Shown: positions 24,750 to 34,919, counted from the first letter of the stretch. The stretch is DNA of 52,203 nucleotides from Pantoea sp. A4 (GCF_000295955.2 NZ_ALXE01000052.1:1-52203), one strand, 5' to 3'. Made by a program: numbers and translations. Notes: generated by a model not told the origin, from the letters alone.

Positions 24750-27700
24750 CTACAACTCAGCCTGTGAATCCTCAACCTGAGTGGCCTCTGGTCGTGGCTT
24801 CGGTGCATCAGGCGCAAAACCTCGCAGCCCCACCACATGCACATGCTCCGTATTGTTAAAGACTTTACGTACCAGTTTGTAGGTGGTGCCCTTTTCCGGG
24901 CTGATATTTTCCGGCGCAGCAATCACCAGTTGCATCTCCAGACGTTCACACAGCTCGAAGAGTGTGGCGATGGAACGCGCATCCAGTCGGGCTGCTTCGT
25001 CGAGGAACAGCAGACGGCACGGTGAAATGTCTTTGCCACGCAGACGGCGAGACTCTTCTTCCCAGCTTTGTACCACCATCACCAGAATTGACATCCCGGT
25101 ACCGATCGCTTCACCGGTAGACAGCGCGCCACTTTCCGCACGCAGCCAACCATCCGAACCACGGTTAACTTCCACTTCCATCTCCAGATAGTTGCGGTAG
25201 TCGAGCAGTTCTTCACCAATGGTTTGCGGCGTACGTTGGCCCATATCAATCTGCGGATTCAGGCGTTGATACAGTTTCGCTAAGGCCTCAGAGAAGGTCA
25301 GGCGGGAGCTGTTAAACAGATCCTGATGCTGTTCATGTTCAGCCGAAAGCGTGTCCAGCAGCACAGAGTGAGCTTCTCGGACGTTCACGTTCAGACGCAC
25401 ACTGCGCACCTGACCGAAACTGACCGCCTGTAGTCCCTGGTTAAGCTGACGGATACGGTTCTGTTCGCGCTGAATGGTTTTACGAATGATGTTCGCCGCA
25501 CTGCGCGAGCTGATTGCCAACGTCTGTTCACGTGCTGTCAGCTCTTCCGTCAGGCGATTCAGCTCAATTTCCATCTGCTCAATCGCTTCAACCGGATCGT
25601 CTGTGCGAATAATATCCTGACGGATACGTTCGCGCAGATGCTGGTATACAGCGATGAAGAACTGAATTTTGCGCTCAGGGCGTTTAGGATCTTCTGAAGC
25701 ACGCAGTACGTCACGCAGATGTTCGTTATCCGCCACCGCCAGGCGCAGAGCACCCAACGCTTTATCCGACATGGAGCGCAGTTCATCAGCGCCCATATAG
25801 GCCAGTTCACGGCGGTGCAGACGGCGTTCAACGCCGTTGTCTTTCACCAGACGCAATACGGTACACCATCCCGCCTTGGCGCTGACCACATGCTCACGGC
25901 TTTGATGGTAGTTACGCTCCAGCTGACGCAGTTTTTTCTGCAGGCTGTCGGATTCGGCTTCACAGAAGGTGATCTGTTTTTCCAGTTGATTACGGCGTGC
26001 ACGGTTGTGGCTGAGCGCGGTATACAGCTCATCGCGGCGGATACGTGCTCGCTCTTCTGCGCTGGCATCTGCCTGAACGCCAATCGCCTGCATCTCCTGT
26101 TGCAGTTCCTGCAACATATCGCGTTTGGCATCAAAGGCACTTTTCAGTGACGCCTGCACCTGCGAATACTGCGTCAGGCGCTGTTGCTGCTCACGCAGAC
26201 GTTCACGCGAACGTGCACGTTCCGCTTCAGCATGTTCCAGCTGTTGACGCAGCTTGTCACTGAGATCGCTGTTACCCGTCAACATGCTGGCAGAGTCGGC
26301 ATAGCTGAAGTGTGCGCGGCGCTGTACCACTTCTGTCAGCGCAAAGGCCTGCTGACGCGCATCACGCTGCTGCTGTTGCGCCTGCTGGTAGTCCGCTTGT
26401 AACTGTTCATGCTGCTCAGGGTCGTTTTGCAACACGCCAACCAGTGATTCCAGTTTCGTCAGGCGAGCGCCATGTTGATGCAGGAAACGCGACGCATCCT
26501 GGGCTTCTTCCACCTGCTCGCGGATCTCTTCGCAGCGATCGGCTAGCGTGTCATCCAGCAACAGGCTGACACGTGGCAGCAGGCGGTTAAGCTGTGCCAC
26601 CCCCTCACGCGCCAGTTCAAACTGCTGACGCTGCTGCTGGTTGTCATTTTCATGCTGGCTGAGGGCGCGTTCCAGTTCACCACGACGCGTATTCAGGCTG
26701 CGGATTTGGGCTTCAGGATCGGCATCAAACGCAACGGCCAAATGGCTACCGATAAAGCGGCTGAAAGACTGATGCAGGCGCTGCGTTTTCTGCACATCAA
26801 ACGACAGCGTGGCGTACTGCTCTGCCAGGCGGTCACGCTCATTGCTCAACAGCTCCAGCTGGTTTTCACGCGCGGCGCGGCCAAACAACGGCACTTTCGG
26901 GAAGCGGGAATAGCGCCACTGGCGTTCAGCGATTTTCACCACCACCGCTTTTTCTAACTCATCGACGGCAAAGACACTGTCATCAAACGACTGCGGGTCC
27001 CCTTCAATCAGGTAGAGATCTTCCGGGCACTCTTCCAGCCCTTCCAGTTGCTCACGCACCAGAGAGAGATCCGGCACAACGATGGCATGACGTGACGGGC
27101 CATACAGTGCGGAGAAGTACGGCGCATCATCAAGGGTGACATCATCATAGATTTCCGACAGCAATACGCCACCGAAACGCTCGGCCAGTTGGGTGAGGCG
27201 GGCATCTTCTGCGCCACCAGGCTGGCTCAGGCGTTCAATCTGTTGTTCTACATCGCGCTTGCGTGCCGCGATGTCATCACGCTCAACGGTGGTTTCGCGC
27301 TCGCGCTCCAACAGCTGTTGCATGTATTCGGTGATATCCTGGCTACTGCTGAGCTGCTGACCGGTTTGTTCACTTAACTGAGTGAGGATCTCCTGTGCCG
27401 CCAGCCAGTGCGGCGCGCGTGCAGTCAGGGCAGTGATGCGTTCACGCAGTTGCTCCAGCTCCTGGCGCATCTGCATACGGCGTTCACCGGCATCCGCTAC
27501 GGTGGCATTCAACTGCTCAATCTGCGCTTCCAGCTCACGCTGTAAGCCTTCCAGCGCATCAGCATCATACTGCTGCCCCTGGCGCTTGCAGAACTCCGCC
27601 AGCAAACGCTCTGCATCATGCTGCTCACGCAGGCGCTGCTCCAGTTCGTTCAGGCGCAGACGCAGTGAGGAGAGCTGATCGGCGTGATGACGCTGGTTAT

Positions 27701-29216
27701 GTGCGTCACGCAGGATCTCACGTCCGGTTTGCCATGCATCCTGACGAGTGACGCTGCCTGCAATGGCCATGACCAGCGCCAGCGCCTGTTCAAACTGCCC
27801 GTGTGCGGCTTCTGCCACACTGAGTTTTTGTTCCAGCGTTAACAGGCGTTCGGTCGCTTCTTCTTCACGAGCCTGGAATGCGTGCTGATACTCCTCCGCG
27901 TTACCGGTGGTTAAATCCGACAGCTGGCAGAGTGAGCGCGCACGCTCCAGTGCCTGTAACGCCTGCTGGTACTGAATGGCACGCGTTTGCTGCACATCCA
28001 GCGCCTGCTGGAAATCGGCCAACTGGTTTTTCAGTTCATCGACTTCGGTTTCTGCGGCTTCCGCACGCGCTTCCTGCTCTTCCAGCAGCTCGCGTCCCTC
28101 TTCAACCACTTCCGTCTGTTCTTCCAGACGTACCGTCAGCTCTTCGAGGTCCGCATCATAGCGGGTGATTTTTTCCTGCTGGCGCATTGCGGTTTGCACC
28201 AGGTTCAGGTGATCACTGGCACCCTGATAATCGACTTCCAGATCGCTTTCCGCACTGGAGTGCTCGGCCAGCTCACGCGCCATTTCAACATGACGATACT
28301 GCTCTGCCGCCAGCTGATTGCGGCTGGTGAAGAGATCGTGACGCAGTTGTACCGCGCCATCCAGATGCACACGACGCTCATTAGCGTGGCGCATGTAGTC
28401 CGCCGATACGTAGCTGGTAGCTTCGGAAATCAGGTGCTTAAACAGATCGCGATCGGATTGCGTTACGCGGATGGCTTCCAGCGTCAGACGGTTCTCACGC
28501 AGTGCGGCTTCCATATCCTGGAAGGCCTTACGCACACCGCCATTTTCCGGCAGCAGGTAGTCACGCAGTGAACGCGTGATGGCACTGGAGATCCCGCCGT
28601 ACAGCGAAGCTTCGATCAGGCGGTAGAACTTACTGCGATCGCTGGCGCTGCGCAGCCGGCGCGGCACAATGCCCAAATCGAACATCATCGCATGATAGTC
28701 GGTCACGGAGCTGTATTGACGGAACTGCACACCCTCGCAGGCTTCTACGCGTTCTTTAACGTCATTCAGCGACAGGACACGAGCCTGACGGGTATCGAGA
28801 ATTTCCGTCAGCATGTCGGTCGGGTTGCTGTCCATCGGCAGCCCGTGAATACTGAAGGGTTTGATATCGACTTTCTTATCGCGCCCTGCCACCTGTTGCA
28901 GACGCACGCCCACAATCACACGCTGATGGCGTGAGTTGATCACATCCAGCGCCGAGTAGCAGACCCCAGCCCGCAGCTTACCGTGCAGGCCTTTGTCGCG
29001 TGAGCCGCTGGTGGCCCCCGCTTCCGTGGTGTTACGGAAGTGCAGCAACGTGAGATCGGGGATCAAGGCGGTGACAAATGCCGCCATGGTAGTGGATTTA
29101 CCCGCACCATTACCGCCTGAGAGCGTCGTCACCAGCTCATCGAGGTCGAAGGTACGTGCAAAGAAGCCGTTCCAGTTTATCAGGGTCAGCGAGCGAAATT
29201 TTCCGCGTTCAATCAT
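24750..29216 (-). CDS. mukB: Chromosome partition protein MukB (SMC-like condensin)
   Basis: A 1488-residue SMC-like ATPase, the core of the MukBEF condensin that loops and organises the chromosome. Walker A is GGNGAGKS at residues 34-41; the signature (ALSTGEAIGTGMSILVM) and Walker B (LLFLDEAARLD) lie near the C-terminus, so the head forms by folding back. Between them are long Gln/Glu/Arg-rich coiled coils interrupted by the hinge region, which includes RFPKVPLFGRAARENQLELL. Starts 2 bp after the mukE stop codon, and ends with a short acidic tail. Confidence 0.98.
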   Translation of the reverse strand: MIERGKFRSLTLINWNGFFARTFDLDELVTTLSGGNGAGKSTTMAAFVTALIPDLTLLHFRNTTEAGATSGSRDKGLHGKLRAGVCYSALDVINSRHQRVIVGVRLQQVAGRDKKVDIKPFSIHGLPMDSNPTDMLTEILDTRQARVLSLNDVKERVEACEGVQFRQYSSVTDYHAMMFDLGIVPRRLRSASDRSKFYRLIEASLYGGISSAITRSLRDYLLPENGGVRKAFQDMEAALRENRLTLEAIRVTQSDRDLFKHLISEATSYVSADYMRHANERRVHLDGAVQLRHDLFTSRNQLAAEQYRHVEMARELAEHSSAESDLEVDYQGASDHLNLVQTAMRQQEKITRYDADLEELTVRLEEQTEVVEEGRELLEEQEARAEAAETEVDELKNQLADFQQALDVQQTRAIQYQQALQALERARSLCQLSDLTTGNAEEYQHAFQAREEEATERLLTLEQKLSVAEAAHGQFEQALALVMAIAGSVTRQDAWQTGREILRDAHNQRHHADQLSSLRLRLNELEQRLREQHDAERLLAEFCKRQGQQYDADALEGLQRELEAQIEQLNATVADAGERRMQMRQELEQLRERITALTARAPHWLAAQEILTQLSEQTGQQLSSSQDITEYMQQLLERERETTVERDDIAARKRDVEQQIERLSQPGGAEDARLTQLAERFGGVLLSEIYDDVTLDDAPYFSALYGPSRHAIVVPDLSLVREQLEGLEECPEDLYLIEGDPQSFDDSVFAVDELEKAVVVKIAERQWRYSRFPKVPLFGRAARENQLELLSNERDRLAEQYATLSFDVQKTQRLHQSFSRFIGSHLAVAFDADPEAQIRSLNTRRGELERALSQHENDNQQQRQQFELAREGVAQLNRLLPRVSLLLDDTLADRCEEIREQVEEAQDASRFLHQHGARLTKLESLVGVLQNDPEQHEQLQADYQQAQQQQRDARQQAFALTEVVQRRAHFSYADSASMLTGNSDLSDKLRQQLEHAEAERARSRERLREQQQRLTQYSQVQASLKSAFDAKRDMLQELQQEMQAIGVQADASAEERARIRRDELYTALSHNRARRNQLEKQITFCEAESDSLQKKLRQLERNYHQSREHVVSAKAGWCTVLRLVKDNGVERRLHRRELAYMGADELRSMSDKALGALRLAVADNEHLRDVLRASEDPKRPERKIQFFIAVYQHLRERIRQDIIRTDDPVEAIEQMEIELNRLTEELTAREQTLAISSRSAANIIRKTIQREQNRIRQLNQGLQAVSFGQVRSVRLNVNVREAHSVLLDTLSAEHEQHQDLFNSSRLTFSEALAKLYQRLNPQIDMGQRTPQTIGEELLDYRNYLEMEVEVNRGSDGWLRAESGALSTGEAIGTGMSILVMVVQSWEEESRRLRGKDISPCRLLFLDEAARLDARSIATLFELCERLEMQLVIAAPENISPEKGTTYKLVRKVFNNTEHVHVVGLRGFAPDAPKPRPEATQVEDSQAEL

Positions 29217-29218
29217 GC

Positions 29219-29926
29219 TTACTCTTCCTCCGCGCTATCATTCGCTTCATGGTCATTTTCTTCTGGCTCATCGGCCACTGCCTGCACCGGGATCTGTGCA
29301 TCTCCCGTGCGGATCAGGCGGAGCTGGGCTTCACGCGGATCGTCTCCGCTGCGCACGTCCGCGCCAAAGCGGAACACCGACTCGATAATGCGGAATTTGC
29401 TGCTGTCATTGCCCATAAACCACACCATGCCGAGGCGGCGCAGGCGCGTTAGTGAGGCACGCACTTTTTCCTGCAATTTGCTGCGGTCAAGGTCGGAACC
29501 GGTTGAACGCTGATTGACGAAACGCAGGAGTTTGCTCTCATCCGCTAACGACAGCAGTTCGTCATACAGCTCTTGCTGGGTGAAGATCCCTTCGTTTGCC
29601 AGACGTTCCGGGCTGAGATAAAGGTAACAAAGAATTTTCCCTACCATCATATCCAGCTCAGAGAGCACTGAACGGGGAATGAGCGTGGTCGAGCGTGGAC
29701 GCAGGTAGAAGAACCCCTCCGGCGCTCGCACCAGTTCAACATGATAACGGGCGTAAAATTCGCCTAAATAGTCCTGATAATCCATCAGGAAAGCGTGGTT
29801 ATCCAAATCTTCAATGCCGATATGACGGCCTGCGCGCAACTGACTGTCCAGCGCAGGGAAAATCGGATTCGCCAGTGCCTGCGCCAGCTTAACTGGCATC
29901 ACTTGTTCAATATTTGTCGATGACAT
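29219..29926 (-). CDS. mukE: Chromosome partition protein MukE
   Basis: A 235-residue winged-helix (kite) subunit of MukBEF that binds the MukF middle region and DNA. SSTNIEQVMPVKLAQALANP begins the conserved N-terminus; other conserved parts are APEGFFYLRPRSTTLIPRSV and RLGMVWFMGNDSSKFRI. The C-terminus is a variable acidic tail. An upstream ATG (29953) adds nine residues with no family support. The chosen start makes a 20-bp overlap with mukF; mukB follows after 2 bp, so the three subunits are tightly coupled. Confidence 0.97.
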   Translation of the reverse strand: MSSTNIEQVMPVKLAQALANPIFPALDSQLRAGRHIGIEDLDNHAFLMDYQDYLGEFYARYHVELVRAPEGFFYLRPRSTTLIPRSVLSELDMMVGKILCYLYLSPERLANEGIFTQQELYDELLSLADESKLLRFVNQRSTGSDLDRSKLQEKVRASLTRLRRLGMVWFMGNDSSKFRIIESVFRFGADVRSGDDPREAQLRLIRTGDAQIPVQAVADEPEENDHEANDSAEEE

Positions 29927-31229
29927 GTGCCTGCACCTTGGCTCCGTATTCATTAATGGCCTGCCATTCAGCAGGTAAACCGGCTAAATCCGCTTCCGCC
30001 ACCCCTAACCTGACGGCCTGATCCACCACAATACGCGCCAGATCAAAATGGCGGGCGCGTGGATACTGCGCCAGATAATCGCGCATCACGCTAGCAAGGT
30101 GGAGCGGTTTCTGTTCGGTTTTATAACTCTGTAAGGCTTCTTCAATCATGGCTGCCAGCTGTTCACGAATTTCATTGAATTCTTCGAACTCCATCTCAGG
30201 TGGCAACTCCCCCATCACCTCGTCATTACGTAATGTCATTTCGTCATCACGGAGATCGTAGAGGCGGTCGGCATTGGCGTACGTCAATACCCATGGGTTA
30301 TCAAAATAGTTCTGCACCGACTGACGTAAACGCTGCGCAAAGACGCGGTTTTTGTCCATATCGATGGCGGTGCGAATAAATTTGTGTACATGGCGGTCAT
30401 AGCCAATCCACAGATCAATCGCTTGCTGTCCCCAACTGATAATGCGATCCAGCTTGCTTTGCAGATCAAACACCAGCTTATCGACAAAGCCGAGGTCTGG
30501 GCTGTTCAGCGTGGCATCCTGAATGCGTAACAGATTGGCCTGGAGCTTATCGCCTGCCGCTTCCAGCGTGTCCTGCAACTCACGCAGCGTGCCGGACGTT
30601 TCTGATAACAGCAGTTCACAACTGGAAATCGCTGCACGCCAGTCTTTGTTCAGCAGGTCCGCGATGTCATTCTTCACGGACTGCTGCTGTTCGTCCATCA
30701 GACGTTGACTCATATCGATGCTGTCAAAAATTTCCGCGACGGAATATTTCAACGGCGCAAAGACGTTGCGCTGCCAGTGGAACTCATCACCGTCTTCATC
30801 CGCAGCATCGGCGGCACGTTTCAGTTCCTGAGCGACGATAGAGAGCTGCATTGAGAGGCGCAGCGTGGAGAATTCACGCTGGCGGATATAGTAGTCGGTA
30901 ATGCCGATGGCCAGCGGTGTCAGGCGATAGATGGCATGGCCTTCTGCCAGTTCGCTGGTAAAGCGGTTAATCAGGCGCTGACGCACCATGTCATTGATGG
31001 CGTTGTTGGCACGCACCAGGACCGTTTCATGGGTTTGTTCGAAAGCCTTGCTGACGTGACGAAAGGCATCAATCAGTTCGCCTTCACTCATTTCGCCATC
31101 CATGCGCTCACCGTTCAGGGTGGCAATGGCCAGCAAAAAGGCCAGACGTTCAACCGGCAGCGTAAGCGAGAAGTCATTCTTACGCGCCCAGTTCACCAGT
31201 TCGGGAACCGTCTGGGAAAATTCACTCAT
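29907..31229 (-). CDS. mukF: Chromosome partition protein MukF (kleisin)
   Basis: A 440-residue kleisin of MukBEF. The N-terminal winged-helix dimerisation domain (SEFSQTVPELVNWARKND onward) is followed by a helical middle region with an acidic MukE-binding linker (DLRDDEMTLRNDEVMGELPP) and a C-terminal winged helix that touches the MukB head. Starts with ATG overlapping the cmoM stop as ATGA. Length equals that of the E. coli protein. Confidence 0.97.
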   Translation of the reverse strand: MSEFSQTVPELVNWARKNDFSLTLPVERLAFLLAIATLNGERMDGEMSEGELIDAFRHVSKAFEQTHETVLVRANNAINDMVRQRLINRFTSELAEGHAIYRLTPLAIGITDYYIRQREFSTLRLSMQLSIVAQELKRAADAADEDGDEFHWQRNVFAPLKYSVAEIFDSIDMSQRLMDEQQQSVKNDIADLLNKDWRAAISSCELLLSETSGTLRELQDTLEAAGDKLQANLLRIQDATLNSPDLGFVDKLVFDLQSKLDRIISWGQQAIDLWIGYDRHVHKFIRTAIDMDKNRVFAQRLRQSVQNYFDNPWVLTYANADRLYDLRDDEMTLRNDEVMGELPPEMEFEEFNEIREQLAAMIEEALQSYKTEQKPLHLASVMRDYLAQYPRARHFDLARIVVDQAVRLGVAEADLAGLPAEWQAINEYGAKVQAHVIDKY

Positions 31230-32011
31230 AGTTCGTCCTGTGTTACGGGTTTACGCGCCGTTACGTGAATATAGCGTCCAAGGCTCAGGAAAGGCTCCTG
31301 ACGGCAGTAACGTCGCTCCATCTCAATAATTGCTTCCGTTCCTTCCCCGCGTTGTGGCGGCTCTGACATATAGTCGCAGAACACGCGGATCCCGGCTCGT
31401 GCTTCAGTAACAAAGCCGCAGGCGTTCAGCCATTGCTCGACCTCTACGGGATCACGCGGATAATCGGGTGAGAGTGTGCTCTTCTTGCGTTTCGCCATGT
31501 CGGCACGCAAATAACCGAAGTTACCCAATGTCAGGTTGCGCAGCGTCAGGCCGTGGCGATTATAGAACATCAGAGATAATACGCCGCCCGGCGACAGTAC
31601 GTTGTACAGCGCTTTTAACACCTGTTCGGGTTCTGCAACCCACTCCAGCACCGCGTGAAACAATACCAGATCAACCGGTTTATCCAAATGTTCGCCCACC
31701 TGCTGGGCGCTAATTTGTTTGAATTGCATGTTCTGGCTCACACCCTCTGCCTGCGCATGCTCCTGCGCCAGACGCAGCATTTCCGCAGAGAGATCGCACA
31801 ACAGCACCTGATGCCCCTGTGCCGCCAGCCCGCTGGATATCTGCCCGATGCCGCCACCGGCATCGAGGATCTGCAACGGACCTTCTGGCAGCGTCGGTAA
31901 CAACGCGTTTAGCTCATCCCACAGGATGGCCTGGCGAATCCGGCCTTTGGTCGTGCCATAAATATTTTTTGAAAACTTCTTTGCGAGGTCGTCAAAGTTA
32001 CGATCCTGCAT
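31226..32011 (-). CDS. cmoM: tRNA 5-carboxymethoxyuridine methyltransferase CmoM (SmtA)
   Basis: A 261-residue SAM-dependent methyltransferase that methylates cmo5U at the wobble position of certain tRNAs to give mcmo5U. SAM motif I is LDAGGGIGQISSGLA (about 50-64), followed by CDLSAEML and the VDLVLFHAVLEWVAEPE segment. An in-frame ATG eight codons upstream is not conserved; the start at 32011 gives the family N-terminus QDRNFDDLAKKFSKNIYGTT. First gene of the cmoM-mukF-mukE-mukB operon. Confidence 0.94.
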   Translation of the reverse strand: MQDRNFDDLAKKFSKNIYGTTKGRIRQAILWDELNALLPTLPEGPLQILDAGGGIGQISSGLAAQGHQVLLCDLSAEMLRLAQEHAQAEGVSQNMQFKQISAQQVGEHLDKPVDLVLFHAVLEWVAEPEQVLKALYNVLSPGGVLSLMFYNRHGLTLRNLTLGNFGYLRADMAKRKKSTLSPDYPRDPVEVEQWLNACGFVTEARAGIRVFCDYMSEPPQRGEGTEAIIEMERRYCRQEPFLSLGRYIHVTARKPVTQDEL

Positions 32012-32136
32012 GGCATGGACTCCGGTATGCTGCACTGAAACTTATGCTATTTTGTCACAGGAGAGCCAGGAATGAACCTTTCATCCCGAGGTTGTCACCC
32101 GGCTGCCGTTTTTTCGTTCAACAGGGGAGTTTAACG

Positions 32137-32922
32137 ATGCTTTTTTACCTGAAAAAAGTCACTGGCGGCCTGCTATTGCCTTTGCCATTTCTGTTATTGG
32201 TTATAGCGACCGGGATTTTGCTGCTCTGGTTTAGCCGCTGGCAGAAAGCCGGTAAAATTGTCATTTCTGTTGGCTGGCTAGTGCTGTTGCTACTGAGCCT
32301 GCAGCCGGTTGCCGACCGTCTCTTGCAGCCCGTGGAAGAGCGTTACCCTACGTGGAATGGCGATGCGAAGTATGACTACATTGTGGTCCTCGGGGGGGGC
32401 TATACCTATAACCCAGAGTGGGCACCCAGCTCTAATCTCATCAGTAACAGCCTGCCTCGCGTCACGGAAGGGGTACGCCAGTGGCTGCGCCATCCTTCCG
32501 CAATCATGGTATTTACCGGCGCTGCGGGGGGGAATAATCCCATGAGCAATGCTGAAACCGCGGCAAAAGTGGCGCAGAGCCTCGGCGTCCCCGCCGACCA
32601 TACGTTGGCATTGAGTCAACCAAAGGATACCGAAGAGGAGTCTCATGCGGTGCGGGCCGCAATTGGTGACCATCCGTTCCTGTTGGTCACTTCCGCCAGC
32701 CATTTACCTCGCGCCATGCGTTTCTTTGAAGCAGCCGGGCTGAAACCGATTCCGGTACCGGCAAACCAAATGGCGATCACCTCACCACTTTACTGGTTTG
32801 AACGCGTCACCCCTTCTGCAGTGTGGCTGGGTCACAGTGAACGTGCGGGTTATGAGCTGCTGGGGCAGTTATGGCAGTGGATGAAGGGCATTCGCTCACC
32901 GTCAACCGAGCCACGGCAATAG
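32137..32922 (+). CDS. elyC: Envelope biogenesis factor ElyC (DUF218)
   Basis: A 261-residue inner-membrane protein with two N-terminal helices (LFYLKKVTGGLLLPLPFLLL and the segment around IVISVGWLVLLLLSL) followed by a periplasmic DUF218 domain with VVLGGGYTYNP, FTGAAGGNNPMSNAE and VTSASHLPRAMRFFEAAG. In E. coli it is needed for normal peptidoglycan synthesis at low temperature and affects the undecaprenyl-phosphate carrier. The reading frame is open 318 nt further upstream, but the ATG at 32137 has AGGGGAG and the right length. Convergent with ycbJ, with a 21-bp overlap of the 3' ends. Confidence 0.92.
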   Translation: MLFYLKKVTGGLLLPLPFLLLVIATGILLLWFSRWQKAGKIVISVGWLVLLLLSLQPVADRLLQPVEERYPTWNGDAKYDYIVVLGGGYTYNPEWAPSSNLISNSLPRVTEGVRQWLRHPSAIMVFTGAAGGNNPMSNAETAAKVAQSLGVPADHTLALSQPKDTEEESHAVRAAIGDHPFLLVTSASHLPRAMRFFEAAGLKPIPVPANQMAITSPLYWFERVTPSAVWLGHSERAGYELLGQLWQWMKGIRSPSTEPRQ

Positions 32923-33795
32923 CTGGTTGCGCGCGTGATCAAAGCGCGCGCGATCGAACTCGCCGCTGTGCACCAGGCTATCAACACAAGACCAGAGTTG
33001 ATACAGCCAGCGGCGCCACATGAAGCCGTCATCTACCGGGGCGTGGCTGAGATAGAGACGTAATAATTCTCCCTCAACGCCCCGATCGGACAGATAGATC
33101 AGCTCATATTCGCGCGGCCCCCACAGAATGTTGCCCGGCTCGGCCATGGCCAATAGCAGATCGCTGTGCGGTTCTTTGATAATACTGGAGAGGCGAAAGT
33201 TACCGTGCAACATCACCGCAGGGTCATCGAAGCCGGTAAACAAACGTTTGAACTGCGCGCGACTGCGAAACAGGATTTGGCGATCTTCCTGGGTAAAGAA
33301 AGGCGGACGTAGATAGCCTAATGTGGCCCACAACACTTCAACGCGTTGGCGATACCAGACTGGCCAGTTATTTTCCTGAACGCTGTCAACGCTGCCGATC
33401 AGGCCATGACTCTGAATACGATGCCAGCCAAGTAGCCCTTCGACCACCTGCTCAAAGAGTTGCTGACGGCGGGAAACATCCCCTGAAGCCGCTTCTGCGG
33501 AGATGCCTTTAATTCGTTCAAGGAGCAGCATTTCGTGTACCGGTGGCTGCTGGCTCAGCACCAGACCATACACTGCAGGCACCTGTATCAATCCTTCGTG
33601 GCCCAGCATCGCCAGCTTTTTCGCTTCCAGTGCTGCCCGCCCCTGATGCCGGTAATATTTCGCCATCATCGGCAAAGGCTCGCCGGCTTCATCATACAGG
33701 GCGTATAAACGGGCGGGGGGTTGCTCGCTGATGGGTTCAACGCGACTCAGTGATTTACCCAATACGACGGCCAGCTCTTTTTTTAGCTGTTCCAT
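32902..33795 (-). CDS. ycbJ: YcbJ, phosphotransferase-fold protein of unknown function
   Basis: A 297-residue protein, the same length as E. coli YcbJ. It resembles aminoglycoside/choline phosphotransferases: LLERIKGISAEAA (hinge-like), a LGWHRIQSHGLIG segment, and VMLHGNFRLSSIIKE in the position of the catalytic HGD loop. The usual Asp after HG is Asn here (and also in E. coli as I recall it), so kinase activity is doubtful. The ATG at 33795 follows GGAGGGGGAAA; an upstream start was rejected. The function is not known. Confidence 0.88.
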   Translation of the reverse strand: MEQLKKELAVVLGKSLSRVEPISEQPPARLYALYDEAGEPLPMMAKYYRHQGRAALEAKKLAMLGHEGLIQVPAVYGLVLSQQPPVHEMLLLERIKGISAEAASGDVSRRQQLFEQVVEGLLGWHRIQSHGLIGSVDSVQENNWPVWYRQRVEVLWATLGYLRPPFFTQEDRQILFRSRAQFKRLFTGFDDPAVMLHGNFRLSSIIKEPHSDLLLAMAEPGNILWGPREYELIYLSDRGVEGELLRLYLSHAPVDDGFMWRRWLYQLWSCVDSLVHSGEFDRARFDHARNQLLPWLG

Positions 33796-33845
33796 TTTCC
33801 CCCTCCGTACCACGATGCCTGTCTGCAACAGACAGGCTACCGGAT

Positions 33846-34598
33846 TTAAGGCTGCATAGCTGCGCGTACCCGAACCAGGTCTTCGGCGGTATCAACGCCT
33901 GTGCCAGGCACGGTCAGTGCAACAGCGACGTGAATCTTTTCGCCATACCAGAGCACGCGAAGTTGCTCCAGCAGTTCGATTTTTTCCAGCGCACAAGGTT
34001 CCCATGCCACATAGCGACGAATGAAACCGGCGCGATAAGCATAAATACCGATGTGGCGCAGCAGCGAATCGCCGATCTCTTCACGCGACTGCGCAAAGCG
34101 TTCACGATCCCAGGGGATGGTGGCACGAGAGAAATAGAGAGCATAACCTTCAGCGTCAGTCACGACTTTCACGGCGTTGGGGTTAAATGCCTCTTCCGCA
34201 TCGTGAATGGGCACCGCCAGCGTCGCCATACCTGCGGATGTCGCACCAGCGAGATTATGGGCAACCTGACGTACGATGTCCGCAGGAACCATCGGCTCAT
34301 CACCCTGCACATTGACAATGATGTCGTCATCGGCAAATTGCAGTTTTTCGCAGACTTCCGCCAGGCGTTCAGTGCCCGACTGATGATCGGCACGGGTCAT
34401 ACACACTTCACCACCCGCTGCTATTACTGCCGCTGCCACTTCATCGTGATCGGTTGCCACAATGACGCGACTGGCTCCCGATTCGCGAGCGCGCTCCATC
34501 ACATGCACCACCATGGGCTTACCGTGGATATCCAGCAACGGTTTTCCCGGTAAACGGGTAGAAGCATAGCGCGCAGGGATAACCGCGATGAAACTCAT
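33846..34598 (-). CDS. kdsB: CMP-KDO synthetase (3-deoxy-manno-octulosonate cytidylyltransferase)
   Basis: A 250-residue cytosolic enzyme that couples KDO to CMP for lipid A-core LPS synthesis. The nucleotide-binding N-terminus IPARYASTRLPGKPLLDIHG, ATDHDEVAAAV, VNVQGDEPMVPADIV and TAEDLVRVRA are all family signatures. Its ATG overlaps the ycaR stop as ATGA, so the two are translationally coupled. Probably shares function with nearby lpxK and msbA. Confidence 0.97.
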   Translation of the reverse strand: MSFIAVIPARYASTRLPGKPLLDIHGKPMVVHVMERARESGASRVIVATDHDEVAAAVIAAGGEVCMTRADHQSGTERLAEVCEKLQFADDDIIVNVQGDEPMVPADIVRQVAHNLAGATSAGMATLAVPIHDAEEAFNPNAVKVVTDAEGYALYFSRATIPWDRERFAQSREEIGDSLLRHIGIYAYRAGFIRRYVAWEPCALEKIELLEQLRVLWYGEKIHVAVALTVPGTGVDTAEDLVRVRAAMQP

Positions 34599-34777
34599 GG
34601 ATGAATCTCTTCTGCCGTTAACGTGCGGGCTTCATTTTCCAGTAGAACCGGAATGCCATCACGCACTGGGTATGCCAGGCCGTCAGGCTTACAAATCAAT
34701 TCCTGCTGAGCATTATTGTAGTACAGCTTGCCATTACATACCGGGCAGGCAACGATTTCGAGTAAGCGGTGATCCAT
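34595..34777 (-). CDS. ycaR: YcaR, Trm112-like small zinc-ribbon protein (UPF0434)
   Basis: A 60-residue protein. The N-terminal MDHRLLEIVACPVCNGKLYY carries one CPxC pair; a further Cys lies in LICKPDG and the DGIPVLLENEA segment is typical of the family. It is coupled (ATGA) to kdsB. The exact role is not established; its fold resembles Trm112 partner proteins of methyltransferases. Confidence 0.92.
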   Translation of the reverse strand: MDHRLLEIVACPVCNGKLYYNNAQQELICKPDGLAYPVRDGIPVLLENEARTLTAEEIHP

Positions 34778-34870
34778 AAATCCTCCATCACGGACCGATA
34801 ACAGTGGGTGCTAGCATAGCATAGCTGGGAAGGTGAAGCGGGGAGGAAACAGGGGTTACAAACAAAGTTA

Positions 34871-34896
34871 GTGCGGCAGTAAATGCACTGCCGCAC
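34871..34896 (-). terminator. Hairpin after lpxK
   Basis: GTGCGGCAGT-AAATGC-ACTGCCGCAC, a perfect 10-bp stem 24 bp after the lpxK stop codon. On the minus strand TAACTTTGTTTG follows, a broken U tract. It likely ends the ycaI-msbA-lpxK transcript before the ycaR-kdsB promoter region. Confidence 0.75.
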
Positions 34897-34919
34897 CTTT
34901 TAATCTACGCTTTGCTCGC

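Noticed and set aside
31819..32136. N-terminal extension of elyC by 106 codons
   Set aside because: The extension lies over the antisense of cmoM, is not hydrophobic as expected, and the internal ATG at 32137 has a good ribosome-binding site and the family length.
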